Shown here one piece after another: positions 1-7,668 of a DNA stretch of 36,489 nt; within the stretch, counting starts at the first letter, position 1, and each line of letters starts with the position of its first letter. The position numbers were made by a program, and so were the translations under genes. The notes under the pieces were generated by a model. It did not search any database. It saw only the letters and a list, made by a program, of their open reading frames with translations, and was not told the DNA's origin. This stretch comes from DASYQD01 sp036005845 (GTDB lineage: Bacteria > Acidobacteriota > Thermoanaerobaculia > Multivoradales > JAIOJS01), in NCBI GenBank assembly GCA_036005845.1, contig DASYQD010000004.1, positions 1-36,489 on the forward strand, in the 5' to 3' direction.

Positions 1-15
1 CGCATCAACTCGGCA

Positions 16-591
16 TCAACCGACGTTCGTACGCCCGGTGATGGTGAAGTGCGCGCGGCGGTTCTGCTGCCAGCAGTCCTCGCTGCTCTCGCCGCAGAAC
101 GGGCGCTCCTCGCCGTAGGTGACGGTGCGCAGGCGCTCGCCGCCGACACCCAGCGTGGAGAGGTACTCCTTGGCCGCGTTGGCGCGCTTGTCGCCGAGCG
201 CCAGGTTGTACTCATTGGTGCCGCGCTCGTCGGCGTGGCCCTCGATGGTGAGGATGAACTCGGGGTGCGAGGTGAGGAACTTGGCGTTCTGCGCCAGCCG
301 GTCGCGGGCGTCCTGCCGCAGCTCGTACGCGTCGTAGTCGAAGAAGACGTCGCCGAGCAGCCCCTGGCTGGTGGCGTACTCGTTGGCGGCGACGAGGTCG
401 CCCGACAGCTGGTCGGGGGTCTGGTCGCCGGCGATTGCCGGCTCGGTGGCGGGCGCGACCTCCGGCGTCGGTTCCACCGTGGTGGGCGTGATCGTCATCT
501 CCGGCGTCGTCGCCGGCTTCTTCTTCGGGCAGCCGCCGAGGGCCACCACCACGAACACCATCGTCAACAGGACCAGGGCTTTGCGAGTCAT
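16..591 (-). CDS. pal: Peptidoglycan-associated outer-membrane lipoprotein Pal
   Basis: Predicted 191-aa lipoprotein that ties the outer membrane to peptidoglycan as the end point of the Tol-Pal system. The N-terminus is a lipoprotein signal (MTRKALVLL..., lipobox LGGC with Cys21), followed by a Pro/Thr-rich tether (about residues 22-60) and an OmpA-like peptidoglycan-binding domain (about 75-185) with the hallmark GHADERGTNEYN and the downstream NxxLGxxRA-type helix. The open frame continues upstream to 1080, but the ATG at 591 is preceded by GAGGAG and starts directly at the signal peptide, so the longer form is rejected. It lies 68 bp downstream of tolB as the last visible gene of the tol operon. 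The family assignment is very secure. Any further tol-operon gene (for example a CpoB/YbgF-type protein) would lie beyond base 1 and cannot be seen. Confidence 0.95.
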   Translation of the reverse strand: MTRKALVLLTMVFVVVALGGCPKKKPATTPEMTITPTTVEPTPEVAPATEPAIAGDQTPDQLSGDLVAANEYATSQGLLGDVFFDYDAYELRQDARDRLAQNAKFLTSHPEFILTIEGHADERGTNEYNLALGDKRANAAKEYLSTLGVGGERLRTVTYGEERPFCGESSEDCWQQNRRAHFTITGRTNVG

Positions 592-659
592 GCCGTTCTC
601 CTCGAAATGGGATGCGAAACCAACCTTCGAACGAGCGAAAAGGATATCACCGGCGGCTT

Positions 660-2051
660 TCACTGAGCCGGATAGCTCGACCAGTCGGGCGACCAGTTGT
701 TGCCGGCGGCGGTGAGCAGCTCGGACGGGCCGCCGTCGGCGCGCACCAGCCGGATCTGCGTGTGGCCGCCCTGCGCGCTGGCATAGGCGATGAAACGGCC
801 GTCGGGCGACCAGGTCGGCGACTCGTTGCTGCCCGGGCCGTCGGTGAGCGTGCGGTTGCCGAGGCCGGCGAGGTCGGTGACGACGATGTCGAAGAGGTGG
901 CCGCGCAGCCGGCTGGCGTAGGCGACCTGCTTGCCGTCGGGGCTCCACGCCGCGCCGTCGTTGTAGGTGCCGGTGTAGCTGACGCGGCGCAGGTTGGTGC
1001 CTTCGACGTCCATCACGTAGACGTTGGGCGAGCCGCCGCGGCTGGAGGTGAAGGCGATGAGCGCGCCGCTCGGGCTCCACGCCGGGTCGGTGTCGATGCC
1101 CGGCGAGTAGGTGAGCCGCTTCATGCCGCTGCCGTCGCGGTTGGCGGTGAAGATCTCGATGTTGCCCTCGAGCGAGCGCGCGAAGGCGATGCGCTTGCCG
1201 TCGGGCGAGAAGCTGGGCGAGCTGTTGAAGTTGCCGTCGGTGATCATCGGCTTCTTGGTGCCGCTCTGCAGGTCCACCATGTAGATGCCGGGGTGGCCGT
1301 CGAAGAAAGAGACGTAGGCGATGGCGTCGCCGGTGGGGCTCCAGTCGGGCGCCATCGAAATCGACTTGTGGCCGGTGATGGCGCGCTGCTCGAGGCCGTC
1401 ATAGTCCATCAGGTAGATCTCTTTGTTCCCCGTGCGGTCGGAGTAGAAGGCGAGCGAGGTGAGCGCGATGCCGCGGCGGCCGGTGAAGTAGAGGACCACC
1501 TCGTCGGCGAAGGAGTGCGCCATCCGCCGCGTGAGGTCGAAGCCGCCGCGGTAGCGCTTGCCGAGGATCGACTGGCCGCTCTTGAGGTCGAAGACGCGGC
1601 CTTCGAGCGCGAGGCGGCCGCCTTCCTCGTAGACCTCGCCGAGGAGCAGCACCTGGTTGCCGAGCGCGCGATACTGCTCGAAGTCGTGCGCCTGGTCGCC
1701 GGTGAGCTTCGCCGCGGCGAGCTCGGTCGGGCCCTGGATGACGAAGATGCCGGTGCGCTCGAGGTCGTTGCGCACCGCCTCCTCGAGCTGCGTCGCCGCT
1801 TGGCGCGCGGCCGGCGACAGCACGCCGCGCACCTTGAAGCTCGGCGCCGCGAGCTTGAGCTGCGACTCCTGGCCGGGGCGGATCTCGAGCGTCACCTCGG
1901 AACCGGGAGCGGGAGTGGCGCCGGGAACCACGGCGGGCGGCGTGCCCGGGCTCGCGGCGGGTTGCGCCGGCGGCGCCTGCGCGCCGATCTGGACGACGGA
2001 CAGCGCCGCCATGGGTAGGAGGAGAAGCGCGATAGCGAGGGATCTCGTCAT
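660..2051 (-). CDS. tolB: Tol-Pal system beta-propeller protein TolB
   Basis: 463-aa periplasmic TolB. It has a Sec signal peptide (about residues 1-24, ending near IGAQ), a Pro/Ala linker, and an N-terminal alpha/beta domain (about 50-200) that in the family binds TolA/Pal. A C-terminal six-bladed propeller follows, built from repeats of the PDWSPTGDAIAYVS / PSFSPDGKRIAFAR / PAWSPSGALIAFTS type (PD40 repeats, about 210-460). TolB binds Pal and controls its access to peptidoglycan and the pmf-driven TolQRA motor. The ATG at 2051 is taken because it begins the signal peptide. It lies 29 bp after the TonB/TolA-like gene and 68 bp before pal. Length is slightly above the E. coli protein because of the longer N-terminal linker. 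Nothing is truncated. Confidence 0.95.
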   Translation of the reverse strand: MTRSLAIALLLLPMAALSVVQIGAQAPPAQPAASPGTPPAVVPGATPAPGSEVTLEIRPGQESQLKLAAPSFKVRGVLSPAARQAATQLEEAVRNDLERTGIFVIQGPTELAAAKLTGDQAHDFEQYRALGNQVLLLGEVYEEGGRLALEGRVFDLKSGQSILGKRYRGGFDLTRRMAHSFADEVVLYFTGRRGIALTSLAFYSDRTGNKEIYLMDYDGLEQRAITGHKSISMAPDWSPTGDAIAYVSFFDGHPGIYMVDLQSGTKKPMITDGNFNSSPSFSPDGKRIAFARSLEGNIEIFTANRDGSGMKRLTYSPGIDTDPAWSPSGALIAFTSSRGGSPNVYVMDVEGTNLRRVSYTGTYNDGAAWSPDGKQVAYASRLRGHLFDIVVTDLAGLGNRTLTDGPGSNESPTWSPDGRFIAYASAQGGHTQIRLVRADGGPSELLTAAGNNWSPDWSSYPAQ

Positions 2052-2080
2052 CGGGTATCAGCCCGCCTTGTCACCGGATG

Positions 2081-2884
2081 TCAACGGAAGATCAGGTTGA
2101 CGCCGAGCTCCCCTTCGCGGTAGCTGCGCGGCAGCGGGGGGAGCGGCGCGGCCGCCTGCAGGGCGCGCAGGGCGGCGAGGTCGAAGGAATTGTAGCCCGA
2201 CGAGCTGACCAGCTCGATCGACTCGACGCTGCCGTCGCGCAGGATGCGGAAGTGCACGGTCGCCTCGACGCCGCTGCCCAGCGGCGGCCGCACCCACTGG
2301 GCGCGGATGAGCAGCAGCATGCGGTCGAGGTAGTAGCCGTAGGTAAAGGTGGGGTTGTCGACGCCGCCGACGGTGGCGGTGAACGGCGAGTCGGGGCGGC
2401 CGTTGGGGGCGCCCTGCGCTCCCGGCGGTCCCGTCGGGGGCGCCGGCGGCGTGGCGGCGGGAGTCGTCGGGCTCGTCGCGGGTGCCGGCTTGTCCGGCGG
2501 TTTCGTGGGCTCGGGATCGGGGGCCGTCGTCGGCTGGGGAGCCGCGCTGGCCTCGGGCTCCGGCGGCGGCTCTGGCGCGGCGGTGGCGGCCGGCTGCGGT
2601 GCCGGCGGAGTGGGACGCTCGACGCCGCGCGCCGGCGCCGGCACCAGCTGCACCGGCACGAACTCGATCGGCTGCGGCGGCTTGGCGAAGAGCTGCGGCC
2701 CGAGGATGGCGCCGCCGATCACCACGCCATGCAGCAGCGCGGCGCCGGTGCCACCCCACAGCCGGCGTGTCCAGCCGCTCCTGGCGCGGCGCTGGTCGAG
2801 CACGCGGTCGAGCGGCTCGTGGGTCTCCGCGCGGCGTTTCTCCGTACGATGGATCTCGGTGCGCGCCGCCGGATCGTCGCTCAT
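2081..2884 (-). CDS. TolA/TonB-family energy transducer of the Tol system
   Basis: 267-aa inner-membrane-anchored periplasmic protein. A basic cytoplasmic N-terminus (about 1-43) precedes one transmembrane helix (about 44-66), a Pro/Ala-rich spacer (about 68-165) and a TonB-type C-terminal domain (about 180-267) with VHFRILRDGSVESIELV and the closing strand GVNLIFR. By position (tolQ-tolR-this-tolB-pal) it should play the TolA role, coupling the TolQR motor to TolB/Pal. The C-terminal domain reads as TonB-like rather than the E. coli TolA domain III, which in my recollection is frequent outside gammaproteobacteria. The ATG at 2884 lies 13 bp after the tolR stop and has an AGGGGCG sequence just upstream. 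A true TonB serving outer-membrane receptors is less likely given the operon. Confidence 0.85.
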   Translation of the reverse strand: MSDDPAARTEIHRTEKRRAETHEPLDRVLDQRRARSGWTRRLWGGTGAALLHGVVIGGAILGPQLFAKPPQPIEFVPVQLVPAPARGVERPTPPAPQPAATAAPEPPPEPEASAAPQPTTAPDPEPTKPPDKPAPATSPTTPAATPPAPPTGPPGAQGAPNGRPDSPFTATVGGVDNPTFTYGYYLDRMLLLIRAQWVRPPLGSGVEATVHFRILRDGSVESIELVSSSGYNSFDLAALRALQAAAPLPPLPRSYREGELGVNLIFR

Positions 2885-2897
2885 CGCCCCTGCTCGA

Positions 2898-3341
<444 letters not shown>

Positions 3342-3510
3342 GATGGGAGTTTAGACGTACGCGGAATGCGATCGAGAACCATGGCGCCCGCGCCGCCCGG
3401 GAGCGCCGCTCGACCCCCACCCCCGAGAAGACTGTGTCAGTCTGCCACCCCACACTCCCCAACCCCTCTCTCCCCTCGCCGGGGAGAGAGGGGCCCAGAG
3501 CGCCCTTGGT
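3342..3510 (-). other. tolQ-tolR intergenic spacer
   Basis: 169-bp gap inside the tol operon. It has no convincing ORF. Its tolQ-proximal part holds a perfect 13-bp-stem inverted repeat (3463-3493, listed separately); the rest is GC-rich with no recognisable site. Confidence 0.6.
3463..3493. repeat. Extragenic palindrome between tolQ and tolR
   Basis: Perfect inverted repeat: a 13-base pyrimidine arm at 3463-3475 (CCCCTCTCTCCCC), a 5-base loop, and the complementary purine arm at 3481-3493. There is no T-tract after it on either strand, so it is not a classical intrinsic terminator. It looks like the pyrimidine/purine-armed extragenic palindromes dispersed in many proteobacterial genomes. 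A role in reducing read-through or in mRNA stability between tolQ and tolR is an inference. Confidence 0.75.
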
Positions 3511-4266
3511 TCAGGTGAAGTTGCGCTCCGTCAGGTTCATGAACTCGAGGATGAAATCGTCCATCTCGGTGCGCAGGCCGCGCAGCCGGGCGCCGAAGTA
3601 GTTGTAGCCGACGAGCGCCGGCACGGCGGCGCCGAGGCCCGCGGCGGTGTTCACCAGCGCGTCGGCGATGCCCGGGGCCACCGCGACGATCGACGTCGAG
3701 CCGGTGGCGCCGATGTCGGTGAAGGCGACGATGATGCCCCACACGGTGCCGAAGAGGCCGATGAACGGACAGGCAGCGGCCGTGGTGGCGAGGAAGGGCA
3801 GTCCCTTGGTGAGCATCTGGATCTCGATGGCGAGCGCCCGCCGCAGGCTGCGCTCGACGGCGGCGAGGGACTTGATGCGGTACTTCTGCGCGCCACCGCC
3901 GCTCTCCTCCTCGCGCCGCGCCTTCACCTGCGAGTCGATCTCCACGTAGCCGGCCTGGAAGAGGCCCACCATCGGCGAGGCGACGTGGCGGCTGGTGGCG
4001 GCGTTGACCTCGCTGAACTTGCGGCTGCGCCGGAAGGTGTCGAGGAAAGCGCGCGTGTGCCGGCTGCTGCGCGCGAGCTGGAAGTACTTGCCGATCATGA
4101 TCGTCCACGACACCAGCGAGAAGAGGGCCAGCAAGACGAAGACGGCCTTGCCCATCGGGCCGCTGTGGATGAACTGCTCAAAGATGTTCAGGCGGTCACC
4201 GGCGTTGCCGGCGGCGGGGATCTGGGCGAGGGTGGAGAAGGGGAGCGCGAGTAACGGTCCAAACAT
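3511..4266 (-). CDS. tolQ: TolQ/ExbB-family proton channel subunit
   Basis: 251-aa inner-membrane protein of the MotA/TolQ/ExbB family. From the chosen ATG (4266) there is a hydrophobic N-terminal segment (MFGPLLALPF...), then the first conserved transmembrane helix (about residues 38-60), a cytoplasmic domain (about 61-150), and the signature helix pair PFIGLFGTVWGIIVAF and APGIADALVNTAAGLGAAVPAL (about 165-225). With TolR it forms the pmf-harvesting motor. The open frame extends upstream to 4329, but those residues (MRRCTKVSP...) look non-coding and the region is shared with the etfB upstream region. First gene of the tol operon, divergent from etfB across 107 bp. I saw no strong promoter hexamers there. 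Confidence 0.93.
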   Translation of the reverse strand: MFGPLLALPFSTLAQIPAAGNAGDRLNIFEQFIHSGPMGKAVFVLLALFSLVSWTIMIGKYFQLARSSRHTRAFLDTFRRSRKFSEVNAATSRHVASPMVGLFQAGYVEIDSQVKARREEESGGGAQKYRIKSLAAVERSLRRALAIEIQMLTKGLPFLATTAAACPFIGLFGTVWGIIVAFTDIGATGSTSIVAVAPGIADALVNTAAGLGAAVPALVGYNYFGARLRGLRTEMDDFILEFMNLTERNFT

Positions 4267-4373
4267 CGGGGCGAGAAGGTAACACAGTCGTCGCGGTGGC
4301 GCGGGCGACACCTTCGTGCATCGGCGCAACGGGGGTGATAGCGTCCCGCGCCGCTCGCCAGGAGGCCCGCCAC

Positions 4374-5168
4374 ATGCGCATCGCGGTCTGCATCAAGCAA
4401 GTTCCCGACACCGAGGCGCGCCTGCGCGTGCGCGCCGACGGCAGTTGGATCGAGGAGGACGATCTCCCGTTCGTCATCAACGAGAGCGACGAGTACGCGC
4501 TCGAAGAGGGGATCGCGCTCGCCGAGAAGACCGGCGGCGAGGTGGTGGTCTTCACCATCGGGCCGGCGCGCGCGGCCGAGGCGCTGCGCAAGGCGCTGGC
4601 GCTGGGCGCGGCCCGGGCGGTGCACCTCGCGGATGCGGCATTCCTGCGCGGCGACGCGATCAGCACCGGGCGCGCTCTCGCCGCGGCGGTGGCGCGCGAG
4701 GAGTGCAAGCTGGTCTTCACCGGCTCGCAGTCGGACGACGTCGGCTACGGCGCCACCGGTTCCGTGCTCGCCGGCGTCCTCGGCTGGCCGCACGCCTGGC
4801 TGGTGATGGGCTTCAGCCTCGAAGAGGGCGGAGCGAGCTGCCGCGTCGTGCGCGAGATGGAGAGCGGCAAGAACGAGCTGCTGCGCATCACGCTGCCGGC
4901 GGTGATCGAGGTGCAGGCGGGCATCAACCATCCGCGCTACGCCTCGCTCAAAGGGATCATGGCGGCGAAGAAGAAGCCGCTCGCCGAGGTGAGCCCGAGT
5001 GAGCTCGGCCTCGACCCGAATGCGTTGGGCGCGGCAGGGGCGTTGGTCGAGCTGGTCGGCGTCAAATCGCCGTCGAGCGGCGGCGGCGCGCAGATCCTGC
5101 CCGGCGACCCGGCGGCGGCGGCGAAGGCGCTGGTCGAGAAGCTGCGGAACGAAGCGAGGGTTCTATGA
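4374..5168 (+). CDS. etfB: Electron transfer flavoprotein beta subunit
   Basis: 264-aa EtfB. The start MRIAVCIKQVPDTEARLRV is diagnostic, and the ATG at 4374 has CAGGAGG at a suitable distance, so the longer frame from 4296 is rejected. The ETF domain contains FTGSQSDDVGYGATG, which lines the nucleotide-binding site, and the helix VIEVQAGINHPRYASLKGIM corresponds to the recognition-loop region used in docking with acyl-CoA dehydrogenases. Together with EtfA it carries electrons from acyl-CoA and other dehydrogenases to the membrane quinone pool. etfA follows after 16 bp. No ETF:quinone oxidoreductase or acyl-CoA dehydrogenase gene is in the window, so the partner dehydrogenases are unknown. 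Confidence 0.96.
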   Translation: MRIAVCIKQVPDTEARLRVRADGSWIEEDDLPFVINESDEYALEEGIALAEKTGGEVVVFTIGPARAAEALRKALALGAARAVHLADAAFLRGDAISTGRALAAAVAREECKLVFTGSQSDDVGYGATGSVLAGVLGWPHAWLVMGFSLEEGGASCRVVREMESGKNELLRITLPAVIEVQAGINHPRYASLKGIMAAKKKPLAEVSPSELGLDPNALGAAGALVELVGVKSPSSGGGAQILPGDPAAAAKALVEKLRNEARVL

Positions 5169-5184
5169 CCGGAGGGGTGCTCTG

Positions 5185-6183
5185 ATGGCGACGCGCAGGG
5201 TCTGGGCAGTCCTGCAGCAGCGCGACGGCGAGCTGCACCGGCAGTCGCGCGAGACGATCGCGGCGGCGCAGGAGCTGGCGGCGCTGGTCGACGCCAGCGT
5301 CGACGCGGTGGTTCTCGGCGCGGCGGTGGCGCCGCTGGCGGAGAAGCTGGCCGCCGAAACGGCGGTCGAGCGCGTGCTGGTCGCCGATCACGCCAGGCTC
5401 GGTACCTACACGCCGGGCGCGTACGTGGCCGCGCTGGCGCCGGCGATCCGCGAGCAGGCGCCGGCTTACGTGCTCTTCCCGCACACCTACCAGTCGGTGG
5501 AGTACTTCCCGCGCCTGGCGCAGCAGGTCGACGGCGCCATCGTGCCTGCGGTGGCGAGCTTTCGCCTCGCCGACGGCGCGGTGCTGTGGACGCGGCCGGT
5601 GCTCGGCGGCAAGTTGCAGGCGGACGTGCGCGTCAAGGCGACGAGCGCCGGGCCGGTGCTGGCGAGCATCCAGCCGGGTGCGGTGTCGGCGGATCGGCTG
5701 AAGAAGGGGAGTGGTGTCGTGGAGCCGCTCGGTGTGGCGGCCCTCGACACGCTCGCGCCCGATCGCGAGATCCTCGGCGTCGAGTCGGCGGCAAAGGAAG
5801 AGGTCGACCTCAGCAAGGCAGAGATCATCGTCGCCGCCGGCCGCGGCGTCGGCGGCGCCGACAAGATGGGCGTCATCGAGGAGCTGGCGAAGGCGCTGGG
5901 CGCCGAGATCGCCGCCAGCCGCCCGGTGATCGACAACGGCTGGCTGCCGCGCGATCGCCAGATCGGCTCTTCGGGCCAGACGGTGGCGCCGAAGCTCTAC
6001 ATCGCGGCGGGGATCTCGGGCGCCATCCAGCACTTGGTCGGGATGAAGGGCTCGAGCACCATCGTCGCCATCAACAAGGACCCCAACGCGCCCATCTTCG
6101 CCGTGGCCCGCTACGGCATCGTCGGCGACCTGCACGAGGTGCTGCCGGCGTTGACCGCGGCGGTGAAAGAGGCGAAGGGCTAG
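5185..6183 (+). CDS. etfA: Electron transfer flavoprotein alpha subunit
   Basis: 332-aa EtfA. The N-terminal domain (about residues 1-190) pairs with EtfB. The C-terminal FAD domain (about 200-325) shows VAAGRGVGG, SRPVIDNGWLPRDRQIG, SSGQTVAPKLYIAAGISGAI and AINKDPNAPIFAVARYGIVG, all signature FAD-binding stretches. The ATG at 5185 (MATRRVWAVLQ) follows a GGAGGGG site; the frame reaches back to 4999 inside etfB but that part has no family resemblance. The gene is translated as an operon with etfB. Its TAG stop (6181-6183) overlaps, on the opposite strand, the stop of the downstream methyltransferase gene, so the two units converge with no space for a terminator. Confidence 0.96.
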   Translation: MATRRVWAVLQQRDGELHRQSRETIAAAQELAALVDASVDAVVLGAAVAPLAEKLAAETAVERVLVADHARLGTYTPGAYVAALAPAIREQAPAYVLFPHTYQSVEYFPRLAQQVDGAIVPAVASFRLADGAVLWTRPVLGGKLQADVRVKATSAGPVLASIQPGAVSADRLKKGSGVVEPLGVAALDTLAPDREILGVESAAKEEVDLSKAEIIVAAGRGVGGADKMGVIEELAKALGAEIAASRPVIDNGWLPRDRQIGSSGQTVAPKLYIAAGISGAIQHLVGMKGSSTIVAINKDPNAPIFAVARYGIVGDLHEVLPALTAAVKEAKG

Positions 6184-6968
6184 GCGGGCACGGCGGCGAG
6201 GGTCCGCCTGCGGCGCAGCTCGAAGAGCACGACCGCCGCGGCGGTGGCGACGTTGAGCGACTCCACCGGCGGGGCGGTGGGGATGCGAAGACGGTGGTCC
6301 GCCAAGCGCTCGGCGGCGGGTGAGAGGCCCGCGCCCTCGGCGCCAAGCGCCAGCACGAGCGTGCCCCCGATCGGCTCCTCGTAGAGACCCCGGCCGCCAT
6401 GCGCCACGAGCGCGATCCAGGTCGGCTTCAGCGCGGCGAGGTGGTCGCGCAACTCTTCGGGCGCGACGGCGACCGCGGTCGGCAGGCGCAGCAGGCTGCC
6501 CGCGGAGGCTCGCAGGGCGCGAGGATGATGGGGATCCGCGGTGCCGGGGCCGCACGCCAGACCGACGGCCGCCGCGGCTTCCGCGACGCGCGCGATGGCG
6601 CCGAGGTTGCCGGGGTCCTGGACGCCGTCGAGGTAGACGTAGATGCCGTCGCGGCGGTGGGGAAGGGACGCCGCGCTGCCGCGCGGGAGGTGCGCGACGG
6701 CCAGCGCCCCCTGCGGCGTGTCGGCGTCCATCAGCGCGGCGAGCAGCGCCGGTTCGACCAGCTCGACGTCGCACTTCGCCCGCTCCACCAGCTCCCTGCC
6801 CTCGGGCCGATCCGCGAGCTCGGGAGTGAGAAAAACGTTCTCGAGCGCGATGCCGGCAGCCAGCGCTTCGGCCACCAAGTGCGGACCCTCGAGCAGCGCC
6901 TTGTCGCCTTTACTCTTGCGCAGCCGCCTTATAGTCTTGAGCTTTGCATTTTGGCGGCTAACTATCAT
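6180..6968 (-). CDS. TrmH/SpoU-family RNA 2'-O-ribose methyltransferase
   Basis: 262-aa SPOUT methyltransferase. The N-terminal substrate-binding domain (about residues 1-100) opens with IVSRQNAKLKTIRRLR and contains LLEGPHLVAEAL. The catalytic SpoU domain (about 110-255) has motif 1 DGVQDPGNLGAIARVAEAA, motif 2 LVLALGAEGAGLSP and motif 3 IPTAPPVESLNVATAAAVVLFEL, which together form the trefoil-knot SAM site. It should methylate a tRNA or rRNA ribose; the exact nucleotide cannot be told from sequence. The ATG at 6968 is selected because the family typically begins right there; an upstream ATG at 7013 adds 15 residues without family similarity. Its start codon overlaps that of the divergent DUF84-like gene. 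Confidence 0.9.
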   Translation of the reverse strand: MIVSRQNAKLKTIRRLRKSKGDKALLEGPHLVAEALAAGIALENVFLTPELADRPEGRELVERAKCDVELVEPALLAALMDADTPQGALAVAHLPRGSAASLPHRRDGIYVYLDGVQDPGNLGAIARVAEAAAAVGLACGPGTADPHHPRALRASAGSLLRLPTAVAVAPEELRDHLAALKPTWIALVAHGGRGLYEEPIGGTLVLALGAEGAGLSPAAERLADHRLRIPTAPPVESLNVATAAAVVLFELRRRRTLAAVPA

Positions 6969-7581
6969 GGCGGCAGATCTTAGGGCGTTCTGGGAACGCT
7001 TCCAAACCGGCATCGAGATCGCCGTGGGCAGCGCGTCCTCCCATAAGCTGCTCGGCGTCCGCGACGGTTTCCTGCGCTACTTCCACGAGGGCCTCCACCG
7101 GTCGATCCCGGTGGTGATCGTGCCTCATGCGGAGGTGGAGGTGCAGCCCTGCCTGCCGATCACCGACGAGGAGGCGATCTCCGCCGCCCGCCGCGAGACC
7201 GAGCAGATGCAGGCGGAGCTCGGCGACGCCTACCACTTCTACGTCGCCAGCGAGGGCGGCCTGCACAGCGTCGACGTCGACGGCAAGACGCACTACTTCG
7301 TGCGCACCTGGGCGGTGATCCGCGCCCCGGTCGGCGAGGCGTGGGGCGGCAGCGGGTCCATCCAGCTTCCATACGGCATCGTCGACGGCGAAGGAGCGGA
7401 CGGCGCGCCGCTCACCATGCCGGGCCGCCGCCGCGACGGCGGCATGATCGCCTCGCTCACCGGCGGCATGGAGACGCGCCGCTCGGCGGTGGCGACCGCG
7501 ACGCTGCACGCGCTGTCGACGCTCTTCTACGGCATGCTCGAGAGCCACCCCGGCAGCCGCCGCTACCACACCACGCTGTAG
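6967..7581 (+). CDS. DUF84-like protein, related to inosine/xanthosine triphosphatase
   Basis: 204-aa cytoplasmic protein. Its layout matches DUF84/YjjX proteins, which hydrolyse non-canonical purine NTPs: a beta strand plus loop IAVGSASSHKLLGVRDGF (about residues 17-34, where the family has GSxNxxK), VEVQPCLPITDEEAISAAR (about 57-75), ASEGGLH (94-100, the conserved acidic E-G-G), a WAVI strand (about 115-118), SIQLPYGI (131-138) and the closing MIASLTGGMETRRSAVATATLHAL (about 160-183). The Asn of the GSxNxxK loop appears as Ser, so activity may differ. The fold assignment is from memory of the family pattern. The ATG at 6967 lacks a clear Shine-Dalgarno and overlaps the start codon of the minus-strand neighbour, so a different start is possible. 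Confidence 0.68.
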   Translation: MAADLRAFWERFQTGIEIAVGSASSHKLLGVRDGFLRYFHEGLHRSIPVVIVPHAEVEVQPCLPITDEEAISAARRETEQMQAELGDAYHFYVASEGGLHSVDVDGKTHYFVRTWAVIRAPVGEAWGGSGSIQLPYGIVDGEGADGAPLTMPGRRRDGGMIASLTGGMETRRSAVATATLHALSTLFYGMLESHPGSRRYHTTL

Positions 7582-7621
7582 GGCAACTCGGAGCCCACAC
7601 CCAACAGGAGGGACGGGTGGT

Positions 7622-7665
7622 GGCGCCCTGGAGGGGCAGGGGGCCGGGGGGATAGGGGTGAGGTG
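7622..7665 (+). repeat. Dispersed GC-rich intergenic repeat, copy A
   Basis: 44-bp sequence in the convergent gap between the DUF84-like gene and the secreted protein gene. Its last 38 bases match copy B (19494-19545, opposite strand) at 35 positions by my hand alignment, and both are preceded by GGCGCC. Compared with B it lacks the CCCTGCC segment that forms the 5' arm of the hairpin in B. Two copies of a GC-rich, non-coding element 12 kb apart suggest a genome-wide repeat family. Confidence 0.8.
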
Positions 7666-7668
7666 CGT

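Noticed and set aside
1..15. Start of a further tol-operon gene
   Set aside because: Only a few bases remain beyond the pal stop; one ATG there hits a stop after three codons and the other runs off the edge, so no call is possible.
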